DNA from: SFWF01 sp964599835
Lineage (GTDB): Bacteria; Bacillota; Clostridia; Oscillospirales; Acutalibacteraceae
Assembly (NCBI GenBank): GCA_964599835.1
Contig: CAZRHF010000004.1
Location: 1-51,725, forward strand
Direction: 5' to 3'
Length of the DNA: 51,725 nucleotides
The notes below the pieces were generated by a model. That model did not search any database. It was not told the origin of the DNA and saw only the letters and a program-made list of their open reading frames with translations. Numbering within the stretch: the first letter of the stretch is position 1; each line of letters begins with the position of its first letter. Made by a program: the position numbers and the translations under genes. Below, one piece after another: positions 23,576 to 31,864 of this stretch.

Positions 23576-24352
23576 ATGAACGATTTTTTTGCCCTGCGGT
23601 TCAATCTGCAGAAGAGCGGCTGTGATTTTCCGGATGACCCTGCTCTGCTTGGAGGAATCTTCGGCCAAACCGAGGAATTCACCGCCGAGACCCTTAAACA
23701 GTATGAGGAGATAAATTCGGCCGCCGCCGATATTCTTAAAGAAAAATTTCCCAAAGAGGCTTTTTCCCATCTTTCGGGCAAAAAACTGCTTCTCACCGGC
23801 GACTCCAACACCTCCGACCGCCTGAGCTACGGCAAAATTATCGGAAAGGTCCTGCCCTGCCGGGTCTTCGACGGGGCGGTTTCGGGCTCGAGAAGCACCG
23901 ACCTTGCCGCAAATATCGACCGCATTATCGACGCCTTTTCCCCAGATATCGTTTCGGTGCAGATAGGGGTCAACGATTCCTTTTTCACCGATAAGGAATT
24001 TAAAAATACAGCCACAAGCTACGACGAATTCGAGCGCAATCTTAATATAATCGCCGACAAGGTGCAAGGCAAGGGCGCTACCCTTATAATCCATTCCCTC
24101 ACCCCCGTTATGATGAACCGCCTGAACAAAAATAACGCTTACTGGAGTGCGGGCGCGGCGGTGAACAAACGGTTTTCCGACCTTTGCAAAAAGGTGGCAG
24201 AGCAAAAGGGTGCCGTTTTTCACGACCTTCGGGAGGCCTTTCTGCCCATAGACGGCGAAGATTTTATGCCCGACGGAGTCCATCTCACCCCCGACTGTCA
24301 TAAAAAGCTTGCCGAAAAATATCTTGAAATGATAAAGGACGTGAAAATATGA
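23576..24352 (+). CDS. SGNH/GDSL-family hydrolase 1
   Basis: The 258-residue protein has an N-terminal extension (residues 1-65) and then the SGNH blocks: GDSNTSDR (block I, catalytic Ser), SGSRSTDL (block II Gly), IGVND (block III, Asn) and DGVHL (block V, Asp-x-x-His). These enzymes mostly remove acetyl or other acyl groups from sugars. No signal peptide is visible, so it probably deacylates imported oligosaccharides or sugar intermediates. GGAGG is 7 nt upstream of the ATG. It overlaps the second SGNH gene by 4 nt. Confidence 0.88.
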   Translation: MNDFFALRFNLQKSGCDFPDDPALLGGIFGQTEEFTAETLKQYEEINSAAADILKEKFPKEAFSHLSGKKLLLTGDSNTSDRLSYGKIIGKVLPCRVFDGAVSGSRSTDLAANIDRIIDAFSPDIVSVQIGVNDSFFTDKEFKNTATSYDEFERNLNIIADKVQGKGATLIIHSLTPVMMNRLNKNNAYWSAGAAVNKRFSDLCKKVAEQKGAVFHDLREAFLPIDGEDFMPDGVHLTPDCHKKLAEKYLEMIKDVKI

Positions 24353-25074
24353 AGATTATGAAGCTTTTAGCCGAGAAGGGTAAGGACCGCTGGGGCAAAA
24401 AGAGCCCCACCATCGCATTCCTCGGCGACAGCGTCACCCAGGGCTGTTTTGAGATATACACCAAAAACGACGGCACTATCGAAACCGTCTTCGACAAAAA
24501 CTCAACCTATCACGGCTATCTTAACCGTATACTGACCCACCTTTTCCCCGATACGACCCTGAATATCATTAACGCAGGCATCAGCGGCGACCGCGCCCCT
24601 TTAGGTGCCGAGCGGCTTCAGCGCGACGTATTGGACCATAACCCCGACCTTACGGTGGTCTGCTACGGACTTAACGATAACGGTTGGGGACGGGAAAATC
24701 TTCATCTTTATACCAACGCTTTAGAGGATATCTTCACCCGTCTTAAGGCCGCAGGAGGAGAGGTCATTTTTATGACCCCCAATATGCAGAACACCGAAGT
24801 TTCCTGCCACCTGACCGAGGACAAGCACCGCGATATTGCAAAGGGTGTAATGGAAAATCAGCTTTCGGGCAATCTGGAATATTATCTTGATGCCGCAAAG
24901 AATTTAGCCGAAAAACACGGAATAAAGGTCTGCGACGTATATGCAAAATGGAAGAAAATGGCAGAGCTTGGGGTAAATACCACCGAACTGCTCGCAAATA
25001 AGATAAACCACCCCACCAGGCAGATGAATTGGCTCTTTGCCACCTCCCTGCTGGATACCATGCTGGAGGACTGA
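24349..25074 (+). CDS. SGNH/GDSL-family hydrolase 2
   Basis: The 241-residue paralogue-like enzyme shows FLGDSVTQG (block I), NAGISGDRA (block II), CYGLNDNG (block III, N of GxND) and KINHPTRQ near the C-terminus, where His serves as the block V His and the usual Asp is replaced by Asn. It is more divergent than SGNH 1 and seems cytoplasmic. ATGA overlap with the upstream gene indicates coupling. Two different esterases side by side suggest two acylation positions or substrates. Confidence 0.85.
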   Translation: MKIMKLLAEKGKDRWGKKSPTIAFLGDSVTQGCFEIYTKNDGTIETVFDKNSTYHGYLNRILTHLFPDTTLNIINAGISGDRAPLGAERLQRDVLDHNPDLTVVCYGLNDNGWGRENLHLYTNALEDIFTRLKAAGGEVIFMTPNMQNTEVSCHLTEDKHRDIAKGVMENQLSGNLEYYLDAAKNLAEKHGIKVCDVYAKWKKMAELGVNTTELLANKINHPTRQMNWLFATSLLDTMLED

Positions 25075-25075
25075 T

Positions 25076-25648
25076 ATGCTTCTTTATTTCATCCGTCACG
25101 GAGAGAGTGAAAATAATCTGCTGAAAAAACATTCGGGACACAGTCTGACCTCCCTCACCGAAAAGGGCATAGAGGACGGCAGACGGGCGGGAGAGAAGCT
25201 TCGCGGCATTAAGTTCGACAAGATCTATACCAGCGACCTGCCCCGCACACAGCAGACCTGTATGGCCGCTTTCCCCGGCCAAGAATTCGAGCCTATGCGC
25301 CTCATAAAGGAAATAGACGTAGGGGTCTGCACCGACCGTAAGGTTGCCGACTGTGAGGCTCAGTACGGCGATTTCTACAGGGAATGTAAAGCAAAATTCG
25401 ATTATACCCCCTTGGGCGGCGAAAACAGCGAAATGCTTCGTGACCGCGCAAGAAAGTTCTTTAAATTGCTGGAGGAATCGGACTATGAGACGGTTGCCGC
25501 CTTCTCCCACGGCGCCTTTATAAAGCACACTCTCGACGTAGTCCTTGGAGTAAATCCGGACAAGCTCAGCTACTACACAAGCAACGGCGGAATTTTTATC
25601 TATGAATACAAGGACAAAAAATGGCGCCTTAAAGGCTGGAACCTGTAG
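25076..25648 (+). CDS. Histidine phosphatase (phosphoglycerate-mutase superfamily)
   Basis: The 190-residue protein begins LLYFIRHGESENNLL, the RHG motif with the phosphorylated His, and continues with YTSDLPRTQQT (Arg) and FSHGAF (second catalytic His). It is a small cofactor-independent-mutase-like or sugar-phosphate phosphatase; the substrate is unknown. The ATG at 25076 has GGAGG 6 nt upstream and is 1 nt after the SGNH 2 stop. It ends the rhamnose-linked operon; the hairpin array at 25660 lies downstream. The C-terminal stop is TAG. Confidence 0.9.
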   Translation: MLLYFIRHGESENNLLKKHSGHSLTSLTEKGIEDGRRAGEKLRGIKFDKIYTSDLPRTQQTCMAAFPGQEFEPMRLIKEIDVGVCTDRKVADCEAQYGDFYRECKAKFDYTPLGGENSEMLRDRARKFFKLLEESDYETVAAFSHGAFIKHTLDVVLGVNPDKLSYYTSNGGIFIYEYKDKKWRLKGWNL

Positions 25649-25833
25649 GCGGCGACGCCGCCAACTATGATCGCCTGCGGCGAGTTATAATGCCTTTGAC
25701 AGTTATGATTGCTGACGCGTACTATGAATGGCTTCGCCAAGTTTTTATGGCGATCGTATCATAACACAAACCACAGTTTTGTTCATAACTTTTGCCGGAG
25801 CAAAATCATAACGATGCAAATGCATCTCATAAC
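25649..25833. repeat. Hairpin array with TCATAAC spacers
   Basis: The right half is regular: TCATAAC at 25759, 25783, 25806 and 25827 alternates with ACAAA/TTTGT (25766-25782), TTTTGC-CGGA-GCAAAA (25790-25805) and GATGCA-AA-TGCATC (25813-25826). The left half (from 25649) holds TCGCC-TGC-GGCGA and degraded GTTATAA/GTTATGA words on the other strand orientation. The design is the same as the GYGATAT array: constant 7-nt spacer, variable stems, period 21-24 nt. No gene was seen in this stretch. Confidence 0.7.
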
Positions 25834-25898
25834 TCACTTTTTTCTTAGCCACAAGATTATATAAGCGCACAGAAGTTAAGACACGGTGTTATGGAAGA

Positions 25899-25959
25899 GA
25901 GTTGAGGGAAAAGGGGAACCCAATATTTTTCTCAGTGATAATTAATTTCCCTTCTCCCA
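25899..25959. repeat. G-run/C-run inverted repeat element, copy 2
   Basis: GAGGGAAAAGGGGAA is followed by an AT-rich core (CAATATTTTTCTCAG…ATAATTAAT) and TTCCCTTCTCCC. It matches copy 3 (40824-40908) closely through the core; the same G-run arm occurs in copy 1. Confidence 0.6.
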
Positions 25960-25986
25960 CAGGTCTCCGAGTCATATACAAACAAC

Positions 25987-26016
25987 AAAAAACGGATGCG
26001 AATGCATCCGTTTTTT
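25987..26016. terminator. Bidirectional terminator after the second AraC gene
   Basis: ACGGATGC-GAAT-GCATCCGT with A5-6 before and T6 after. The stem is the same as in the terminator at 31821 except for one loop base. Confidence 0.85.
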
Positions 26017-26045
26017 CTGTTATAGGAAAACCGAATAGCGAGACT

Positions 26046-26900
26046 TTATCGCCCGTTCCTTGGCGGCCCGTCCGTCTGCTCCGAGCTTAAAAGCGCTCTG
26101 AAGTCGGAGGGGGTGGTGCCGTAGACCCTCTTAAAGGCGGCGCTGAAGTAGCTGAAATCCGAAAAACCGCAGGCAGAGCAGATGCTTCCGATATGCCGTT
26201 CCTCGTTTCGCAGCATCTGGCAGGCAAGCTCTAAACGGTGGAGCAGAATATATTTCGTTACCGTAAGACCCGTGTGCTTTTTGAATTTTCGGCAAAAATA
26301 GGTTTCGTTATAGTTGAATTTTTTGCATATCGTTTTGGTGGAAAGGGGGGCGGCGATATTGGCTTCAATATAGTGAATCACCTCGTAAAATTCGTCCGAA
26401 CGGCCTGCCTCCCGCTCTGCGGCGCTTCCCGTATAAAGCAGGTCGATAAGTCTGTAAAAATCGGTGACAACGCGGAAATGACAGTTGTTATCGTCGGCCT
26501 CTATCATAGATTTAATAAGTCCGACGATCTCGGGGTCGGAGGTCAGAGGAGCAAAGTCGACCCTTCGCTCCAAAAAGGCGGTGAGGCATTTAGAGGAGGC
26601 CTTGGTAGAGTTAAAGAATTCCGAAAGCTCAATTTTTACCGTTCGGTAAAGGGTATCCTTGGTAAGACATTCGCCGCTGTGTACCGCGCAGGAGGGATAG
26701 ATTATGGCCTGATCCTTCTCTGCCACAAAGGTCTCACCGTCAACGACGGCGCGAACGCTCCCGAAAAGCACTAAGGTAAGCTCCATACAGGAATGCCAAT
26801 GAGCCGCCCATTTTGACATATTCCAGTCGGGCGGTACGAAAAAGGCGCCGCTTTCACCGTATATGGTTGCGGTAAGCTCTCTAAGATGCTCGGGATTCAT
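26046..26900 (-). CDS. AraC-family regulator with cupin sensor, second in the window
   Basis: The 284-residue protein has an N-terminal AraC-type cupin (WAAHWHSCMELTLVLFGSVR … QAIIYPSCAVHSGE) and a C-terminal double helix-turn-helix (STKTICKKFNYNETYFCRKF; IGSICSACGFSDFSYFSAAF). It is a likely sugar-responsive activator of a nearby operon, perhaps rhaBAD or the dockerin operon it diverges from. GAGG fits ATG 26900 (7-8 nt); ATG 26903 is also possible. Promoter at 26956-26984. It is not closely similar in sensor domain to the AraC at 10713. Confidence 0.92.
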   Translation of the reverse strand: MNPEHLRELTATIYGESGAFFVPPDWNMSKWAAHWHSCMELTLVLFGSVRAVVDGETFVAEKDQAIIYPSCAVHSGECLTKDTLYRTVKIELSEFFNSTKASSKCLTAFLERRVDFAPLTSDPEIVGLIKSMIEADDNNCHFRVVTDFYRLIDLLYTGSAAEREAGRSDEFYEVIHYIEANIAAPLSTKTICKKFNYNETYFCRKFKKHTGLTVTKYILLHRLELACQMLRNEERHIGSICSACGFSDFSYFSAAFKRVYGTTPSDFRALLSSEQTDGPPRNGR

Positions 26901-26943
26901 CATTTCACCTCTTCTTGTGCAATATTTTTATAATCGCAGATAC

Positions 26944-26984
26944 CTATATAACTATTTTATATAGCAAAAAAGCCTTTTTGTCAA
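26944..26984 (-). promoter_or_regulatory. Promoter of the second AraC gene, with overlapping inverted repeat
   Basis: TTGACA (26979-26984) and TATAAA (26956-26961) on the minus strand, 17 bp apart. CTATATAA (26944-26951) and TTATATAG (26957-26964) form an inverted repeat covering the -10, a possible operator. Confidence 0.6.
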
Positions 26985-27170
26985 TCGACATTTGTGCCTC
27001 ATTATATAAAATTGTTAAAATTTCAAAGTAATAACTCATAATATTCACAAAACATACAAAAGTACAAAATAATACAAATTTTATTTATATAGGTAAAAAT
27101 ATTCATAAAGCGAGCAAAAATTTTTATAGAACTCGTATGTAAATGATGTTAAAGTAAAAGTGTAATATTG

Positions 27171-27197
27171 TCGGTATATCCTACCGATAGATTTTTT
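27171..27197 (+). promoter_or_regulatory. Terminator-like leader hairpin before the dockerin gene
   Basis: TCGGTA (27171) and TACCGA (27182) flank TATCC; TAGATTTTTT follows, then the ribosome site. The stem is short and may be an attenuator or only a 5' stabilising hairpin. Confidence 0.4.
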
Positions 27198-27216
27198 ACA
27201 GGAAAGGATGCTTTTA

Positions 27217-27498
27217 GTGAAAAAACTTGTTACGCTACTACTTGTTTGCTTGCTTCTGCTCTGCGCCTTCGGGTTTACTGCCTCGGCGGCCTACGTTACC
27301 GACGGAAACGGCTTTTATGAAGCGGGCGACCTAAACGGCGACGAAACGGTCGATATCTGCGACCTTGTTGCCGCGAAAAGCGGACTCGGCACCGTAGCCG
27401 CCGCCGATCTGGACGGAGACGGAAGCAGGGGAGATTACGACCTTGCCCTTATCCGCGCTATGATTCTCGGAATTGATAATTCCCTTTGGACAGAGTAG
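27217..27498 (+). CDS. Secreted free-standing dockerin-type protein
   Basis: The 93-residue product has a signal peptide (VKKLVTLLLVCLLLLCAFGF … ASAA) and then a complete type I-like dockerin: GDLNGDETVDICDLVAAKSG and AADLDGDGSRGDYDLALIRA, two EF-hand-like Ca2+ loops each with D at positions 1, 5 and 12. No catalytic module follows. Dockerins normally tether enzymes to cohesin scaffolds; a lone dockerin could cap cohesins or serve as a partner. The start GTG 27217 has AAAGGA 8 nt upstream; ATG 27208 overlaps that site. The giant phosphoesterase starts 11 nt after its TAG. Confidence 0.82.
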   Translation: MKKLVTLLLVCLLLLCAFGFTASAAYVTDGNGFYEAGDLNGDETVDICDLVAAKSGLGTVAAADLDGDGSRGDYDLALIRAMILGIDNSLWTE

Positions 27499-27509
27499 GA
27501 GGTAAAGCT

Positions 27510-30500
27510 ATGAATAAAAAGATAAATAAACTATCCTTTAAGATACTTTCCCTCTGCCTTGCCCTGGCTCTTTTGGTGGCCGCTATTCCTTTTGGATTCG
27601 GAATCAGCGCAGAGGGTACGGTGCCCACTGAAGGAACCGATTATATTGTCGGCGAGACCGTCCTCGACACCGATTTCGACGAGTTTGCCGCAGGAGGACT
27701 TCCCGAAGGCTTCGCGACTGCCATCGGTTGGGTTCATCCTAACGGAATCAAGCCTTATAGCAGCATCGTCGACAGAGAGGGCGATATGGTCTTAGATTTC
27801 GGCTCTACTGACGGCGACTATTACGTTTTCACCGACAAGCTCCCCGTAAGAAACTATATCTACGAGGTCGAGCTGACGGTTACTAACGACTATAACACCC
27901 TCGGCATCTGCACCAACACCTACGGCGACGAGGACTCTCTCTCGGTCGGCGGCAAGGGTCTTGTTGCAAACCTTACGGGCGCAACCTTCTCGGACGGAGC
28001 GATCTCCTTCCCCGAGGGCGAGTCGGCCCTTACCAACGGCACCTCGGTTAAATTTACCGTGGTAAGCTTCGAGGGCTATAATCATTACTATATGAACGAC
28101 AAGCTCATTACCACAATTGCCGAAACCAAGAAGAACGACGCTTACGGCTATGAGCGCGTAGGTCTTTATACCTACGGAAGCCGCTTCGACATAAACTCTA
28201 TGAAGGTTACCTCCATCTATACTCCCCTCGAGTATGAGCCCGAGGGCTTCAAGGAGGGTATCGACTTCGTTTTGGGCGATGAGCTCGTCCCCGACTTTAC
28301 GCAGGGCTTTACCGCCTTTGACCCCAGGGGCTGGTGGGGAGGAAAAGACCCTGCCGTTTCGGTAAACGGTGACGGAAGCATAAGCTTCTCCTGCTCTCAG
28401 GACGGAATTTTAGGCTACGGTCCCATTTCTGCCGCTGACTACGTTATGGAGGCCACCGTTACCCATACGGGAAGCGCCAGCATAGCCTTTCTTAACAACC
28501 TCGACGCTTCATACGCTATGACCGACTATGAAGCCTCAGCGGGTACCGTAGATCCCAAGGCAATGGTTACGGCGGTATATCCCACGAGCTGGAGCTCTGT
28601 TTCCGACGATAAATCTATCGCATATAAGAAAAAGCCCAGCAATACCGAATATTACCCCGAAAGCCTTCCCGCAAGCTATACCCGTCCCAAGCAGGGCGAC
28701 ACCTATACCATCAAGCTTATCTGCCTGGACGGTAAAAACTATTTCTACTTTAACAATATTCTCGTTCTTACCTGCGATATCGATTCCTATAAAGCAGGCA
28801 ATACCTATGCAGGCTTCTACGTTTGCAACAGCGGCTTTACCCTTCACGATTTCTCGGTAAAGCCTATCGCTAAGACCCCCTCCTTCAATAAGTCGGTCGT
28901 TTCCGAGGGTGTTATAATCGACGAGGACTTCTCCTCCTACGAGGACGGCGCCTTCCCCGAGGGCTGGGATAAGGCTACCGATAAGTATAGCTTCCTCTGG
29001 AAGCCTGATGGAGCAAACTATTCCGCAGTCGTCGGTTCTTCCGGAAGCGAAAAGTTCCTTCAGATCAGCGCGTCCACAGGCGCCCATATCCTGACCCTGC
29101 CCGATCTCGGAACCGAAAATTACGTTTTCTCGGCCGTGGTAGGCTTCGAGGAGTTCGGCAACGCCTTCGGTCTTGCCACCAACATTAAAACCGACAGCGC
29201 TAACGCAAAGCTGGCGACCATAAACGCCCTTTACGGCTGTGATATCGATGCAAGCGTCGGCGGAACGCAGGACTGGATATACGACCTTCCCGTCATTTCC
29301 TCCTGGGTCCGCGGCGGCACGGGACAGTCCGATCCCAAGGCTACCGATCCTCAGCTCGACTATTATCTCCCCAACGCGGTTATCAACAGCGCTACCACCA
29401 CCGGCGGAGCCGCTGTAGATAAAGACGACTACCGTGTCGGTAAGGTCGCAAACGGCCGTCGCTTCACTATGACGGTATACCACTTAAGCGGAGTTTCTCA
29501 TTTCTTCATCGACGGTGTATACGTTCGCTCCACCCCCGATCAGTGCACCGAGGAGGCCACCAAGGCCGGCTTCTATATCTGCACCGCAAATCAGGTAAGA
29601 CGCATCTACAGCGTAAGGGTAGAGGCTCTTACCGATATGGATCATTTCGGCGATAACCTTAGCATCAGCGCTCCCGTAGTTGACGAGGATTTCTCGGATA
29701 TTACCGAGGGAGCCCTTCCCGAGGGATGGTCGCTTCACACAGGCTCCTGGGTGTGGGCAGGTGCTAACGGCACCGCCGCAGTTACCACCGTTAGCGACAA
29801 GAAGGGCCTTAAGGTTACCGCACCCAGCGGTACCGCCGCCCTTGTGCTTCCCGATTTCGGCCTTTCCGACTACGTCATCGAGGCAAAGGGAACCCTTCTT
29901 AACAATGCGGGTGCATTAGGTCTTCTCGCCAATATCGGAGCTCCCTTAGAGTCCTCCATCGGTGCTACCCATATGCTGGCCTACGTCGGACAAAGCTATG
30001 CTACCGACACAGAAGACCTCTATCACTATAACCGCCTCGGAAGCCCCTCAAACGATATCTATAATAAACTTTCCGACTACGGTATGTCTCATATGACGGC
30101 AGGCACCGAGTTCACCCTCAAGGCCTACGTTATCGACGGCGAGACCTATTTCTTCATAAACGACAAGTTTATCTCCAAGAACGTCGACGGCTATAACAAC
30201 GATACCTCTCTCGCAGGTCTCTATTCGGTAAACGCCGAGATCCTTTTCGACAGCGTTACCCTTGCCAAGATCACGAGAAAGGGTGTTACCGACGCTATCG
30301 CGGTGGATAATATCGCCCTCGGCTATGCCGATATCCTCGGAAACTCCGAAAACTCGGGCGCCGCAGGTCTTTCCTTCGATATTTCTGTCGACAAGACCGA
30401 CGAGCTTTACACCGAAACTCTTGAGGCAGGCTTTTTAGCCTACTTCGGAGACACAGCCGAAATGCCCGCTCTCGTCAGCGGCTACGCAGGTGCTATGGAG

Positions 30501-31811
30501 TTTATCATCGACGGCTTTACCGATAGCGGCGACAGTCTCGAATTCAGCTTCGACCTTATCGGTCTCGGCTCGAGGGTAGATAAATACCTGACCATCCGTC
30601 CCTTTGTAAAGCTCGGTGAGGATTACTACTATGCCGATCCCGTAATAGCCGGCGCCGCAAATGAGGCTAACAAGCTTTACGGTACGAACGGTACCTCCGA
30701 CGAATTAAAGGCGAAGCTCGACAAGGTGTTTGCCGCTTCGGATATCTTCCTCGGCGCAAATGCCGCAAAGGTCACCTTTACCCTTCTTTCCGACCTTCAC
30801 TATAACGAGGGTCAGTATATGTCCTCGGTCGCCGACCTGGAGTCTATCTTCGACCGCGCAAACGAGAGCGGCTCCGCCTTCGTTCTTTCTGCAGGCGATT
30901 TCTGTAACAACTTCAAGGGCTCTCCCGAGCTTATGAACGCATGGCTCAACAACGAGTACGGCCTCCCCGCATACAATATCTACGGAAACCACGAGCTCGA
31001 AGCATACAACAGTATGGACTACGTTACCACCGTTCTTACCAACGACGAAAACGTTGTCTGGGGTACCGCCGACGGCAAGATCGGCGACGGCTCTATCGGT
31101 TATTACTACGTTGACCGCGACGGCTTCAGAATCGTATGCACCGACACCAACTATTACTGGGATCCTTCGGCACAGGCCTGGTATCATAACCCCACCAACT
31201 CCTACGGTGCTCCGAGCGGAATCACTACCTATAACTGCCTTGGACCCACTCAGCTTCAGTGGCTTGAGGATGTACTTCTCGAGGCCGCACGTGAGGGAAT
31301 TCCCTGCATCGTTATGAGTCACGACAGCTTCGCAGGCAGATTTGCCTCAACCTCTCCCGACGCGTCTGCCGTTCGCGAGATCTACGCAAAGGCTAACACC
31401 CTCCGCAAGGGAACCGTTCTTATGTCCATAAACGGACACATTCACACCAACCATCAGGCCATCGTCGACGACGTCTTCTATCTCGATATGAACACCGTTC
31501 GCAACTGCACCTGGAAGGGCGGTCAGACCACACATCACTACACCGACGAGCATACCTTCACCAAGGTCAGCTACGACGATAACGGTAACGTTATAGGCAC
31601 CGACGAGAACGCAAAGCTCAGCGAGCTCTCAATGGGTATGGCGACCTGGTTTGCCGCCGATCCCTTAAGTGCCGTTATCACGGTAGATCAGTACGGCAAC
31701 GTTACCATTGACGGCACCGAGAGCGATTGGCTTTACGGCATAGCTCCTACGGGCACCGCCAGCGGCGAAGAGCCCAGAGTATCCTCCGGCACCTGGAAGC
31801 TCGATTATTAA
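27510..31811 (+). CDS. Giant secreted multi-module protein with C-terminal metallophosphoesterase
   Basis: The 1433-residue protein has a signal peptide (LSFKILSLCLALALLVAAIP), then four related beta-rich modules of roughly 200 residues, recognised by (V/I)xDEDFSxxxxGxLPEGW openings and by late FINDKFI or YMNDKLI hairpins (residues about 40-240, 250-450, 460-715, 725-925). They resemble LamG/3-keto-disaccharide-type folds. A fibronectin-like region follows (about 930-1070). The C-terminal calcineurin-like phosphoesterase has LLSDLHYN, SAGDFCNN, IYGNHELE, VMSHDSF and NGHIHTN, a complete metal site. It has no anchor or own dockerin. The dockerin gene is just upstream (GGAGG start shared with its stop). 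Terminator at 31821. Confidence 0.86.
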   Translation: MNKKINKLSFKILSLCLALALLVAAIPFGFGISAEGTVPTEGTDYIVGETVLDTDFDEFAAGGLPEGFATAIGWVHPNGIKPYSSIVDREGDMVLDFGSTDGDYYVFTDKLPVRNYIYEVELTVTNDYNTLGICTNTYGDEDSLSVGGKGLVANLTGATFSDGAISFPEGESALTNGTSVKFTVVSFEGYNHYYMNDKLITTIAETKKNDAYGYERVGLYTYGSRFDINSMKVTSIYTPLEYEPEGFKEGIDFVLGDELVPDFTQGFTAFDPRGWWGGKDPAVSVNGDGSISFSCSQDGILGYGPISAADYVMEATVTHTGSASIAFLNNLDASYAMTDYEASAGTVDPKAMVTAVYPTSWSSVSDDKSIAYKKKPSNTEYYPESLPASYTRPKQGDTYTIKLICLDGKNYFYFNNILVLTCDIDSYKAGNTYAGFYVCNSGFTLHDFSVKPIAKTPSFNKSVVSEGVIIDEDFSSYEDGAFPEGWDKATDKYSFLWKPDGANYSAVVGSSGSEKFLQISASTGAHILTLPDLGTENYVFSAVVGFEEFGNAFGLATNIKTDSANAKLATINALYGCDIDASVGGTQDWIYDLPVISSWVRGGTGQSDPKATDPQLDYYLPNAVINSATTTGGAAVDKDDYRVGKVANGRRFTMTVYHLSGVSHFFIDGVYVRSTPDQCTEEATKAGFYICTANQVRRIYSVRVEALTDMDHFGDNLSISAPVVDEDFSDITEGALPEGWSLHTGSWVWAGANGTAAVTTVSDKKGLKVTAPSGTAALVLPDFGLSDYVIEAKGTLLNNAGALGLLANIGAPLESSIGATHMLAYVGQSYATDTEDLYHYNRLGSPSNDIYNKLSDYGMSHMTAGTEFTLKAYVIDGETYFFINDKFISKNVDGYNNDTSLAGLYSVNAEILFDSVTLAKITRKGVTDAIAVDNIALGYADILGNSENSGAAGLSFDISVDKTDELYTETLEAGFLAYFGDTAEMPALVSGYAGAMEFIIDGFTDSGDSLEFSFDLIGLGSRVDKYLTIRPFVKLGEDYYYADPVIAGAANEANKLYGTNGTSDELKAKLDKVFAASDIFLGANAAKVTFTLLSDLHYNEGQYMSSVADLESIFDRANESGSAFVLSAGDFCNNFKGSPELMNAWLNNEYGLPAYNIYGNHELEAYNSMDYVTTVLTNDENVVWGTADGKIGDGSIGYYYVDRDGFRIVCTDTNYYWDPSAQAWYHNPTNSYGAPSGITTYNCLGPTQLQWLEDVLLEAAREGIPCIVMSHDSFAGRFASTSPDASAVREIYAKANTLRKGTVLMSINGHIHTNHQAIVDDVFYLDMNTVRNCTWKGGQTTHHYTDEHTFTKVSYDDNGNVIGTDENAKLSELSMGMATWFAADPLSAVITVDQYGNVTIDGTESDWLYGIAPTGTASGEEPRVSSGTWKLDY

Positions 31812-31820
31812 AACACAACA

Positions 31821-31848
31821 AAAACGGATGCGAACGCATCCGTTTTTT
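31821..31848. terminator. Bidirectional terminator after the giant phosphoesterase
   Basis: AACGGATGC-GAAC-GCATCCGTT with A-rich left flank and T6 on the right; also positioned to stop the convergent GH20-like gene. Confidence 0.85.
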
Positions 31849-31864
31849 ATTTGATAGCGAAAAA

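Larger units (their letters stand above)
26901..27216. other. A+T-rich divergent intergenic region
   Basis: About 315 bp between the AraC gene and the dockerin operon are much richer in A and T than the coding sequence around them. Contents: the AraC promoter with a CTATATAA/TTATATAG inverted repeat across its -10, many short AT words, and a 5' leader hairpin before the dockerin start. No coding sequence was seen. The length and base composition suit a regulated divergent promoter region. Confidence 0.6.

Noticed and set aside
27217..27498. Dockerin as the misplaced 3' end of the upstream or downstream gene
   Set aside because: It has its own signal peptide, ribosome site and stop codon and no frameshift joins it to the phosphoesterase.
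28536..29483. 315-codon minus-strand open frame under the giant phosphoesterase
   Set aside because: Antisense shadow without start signals or protein features.
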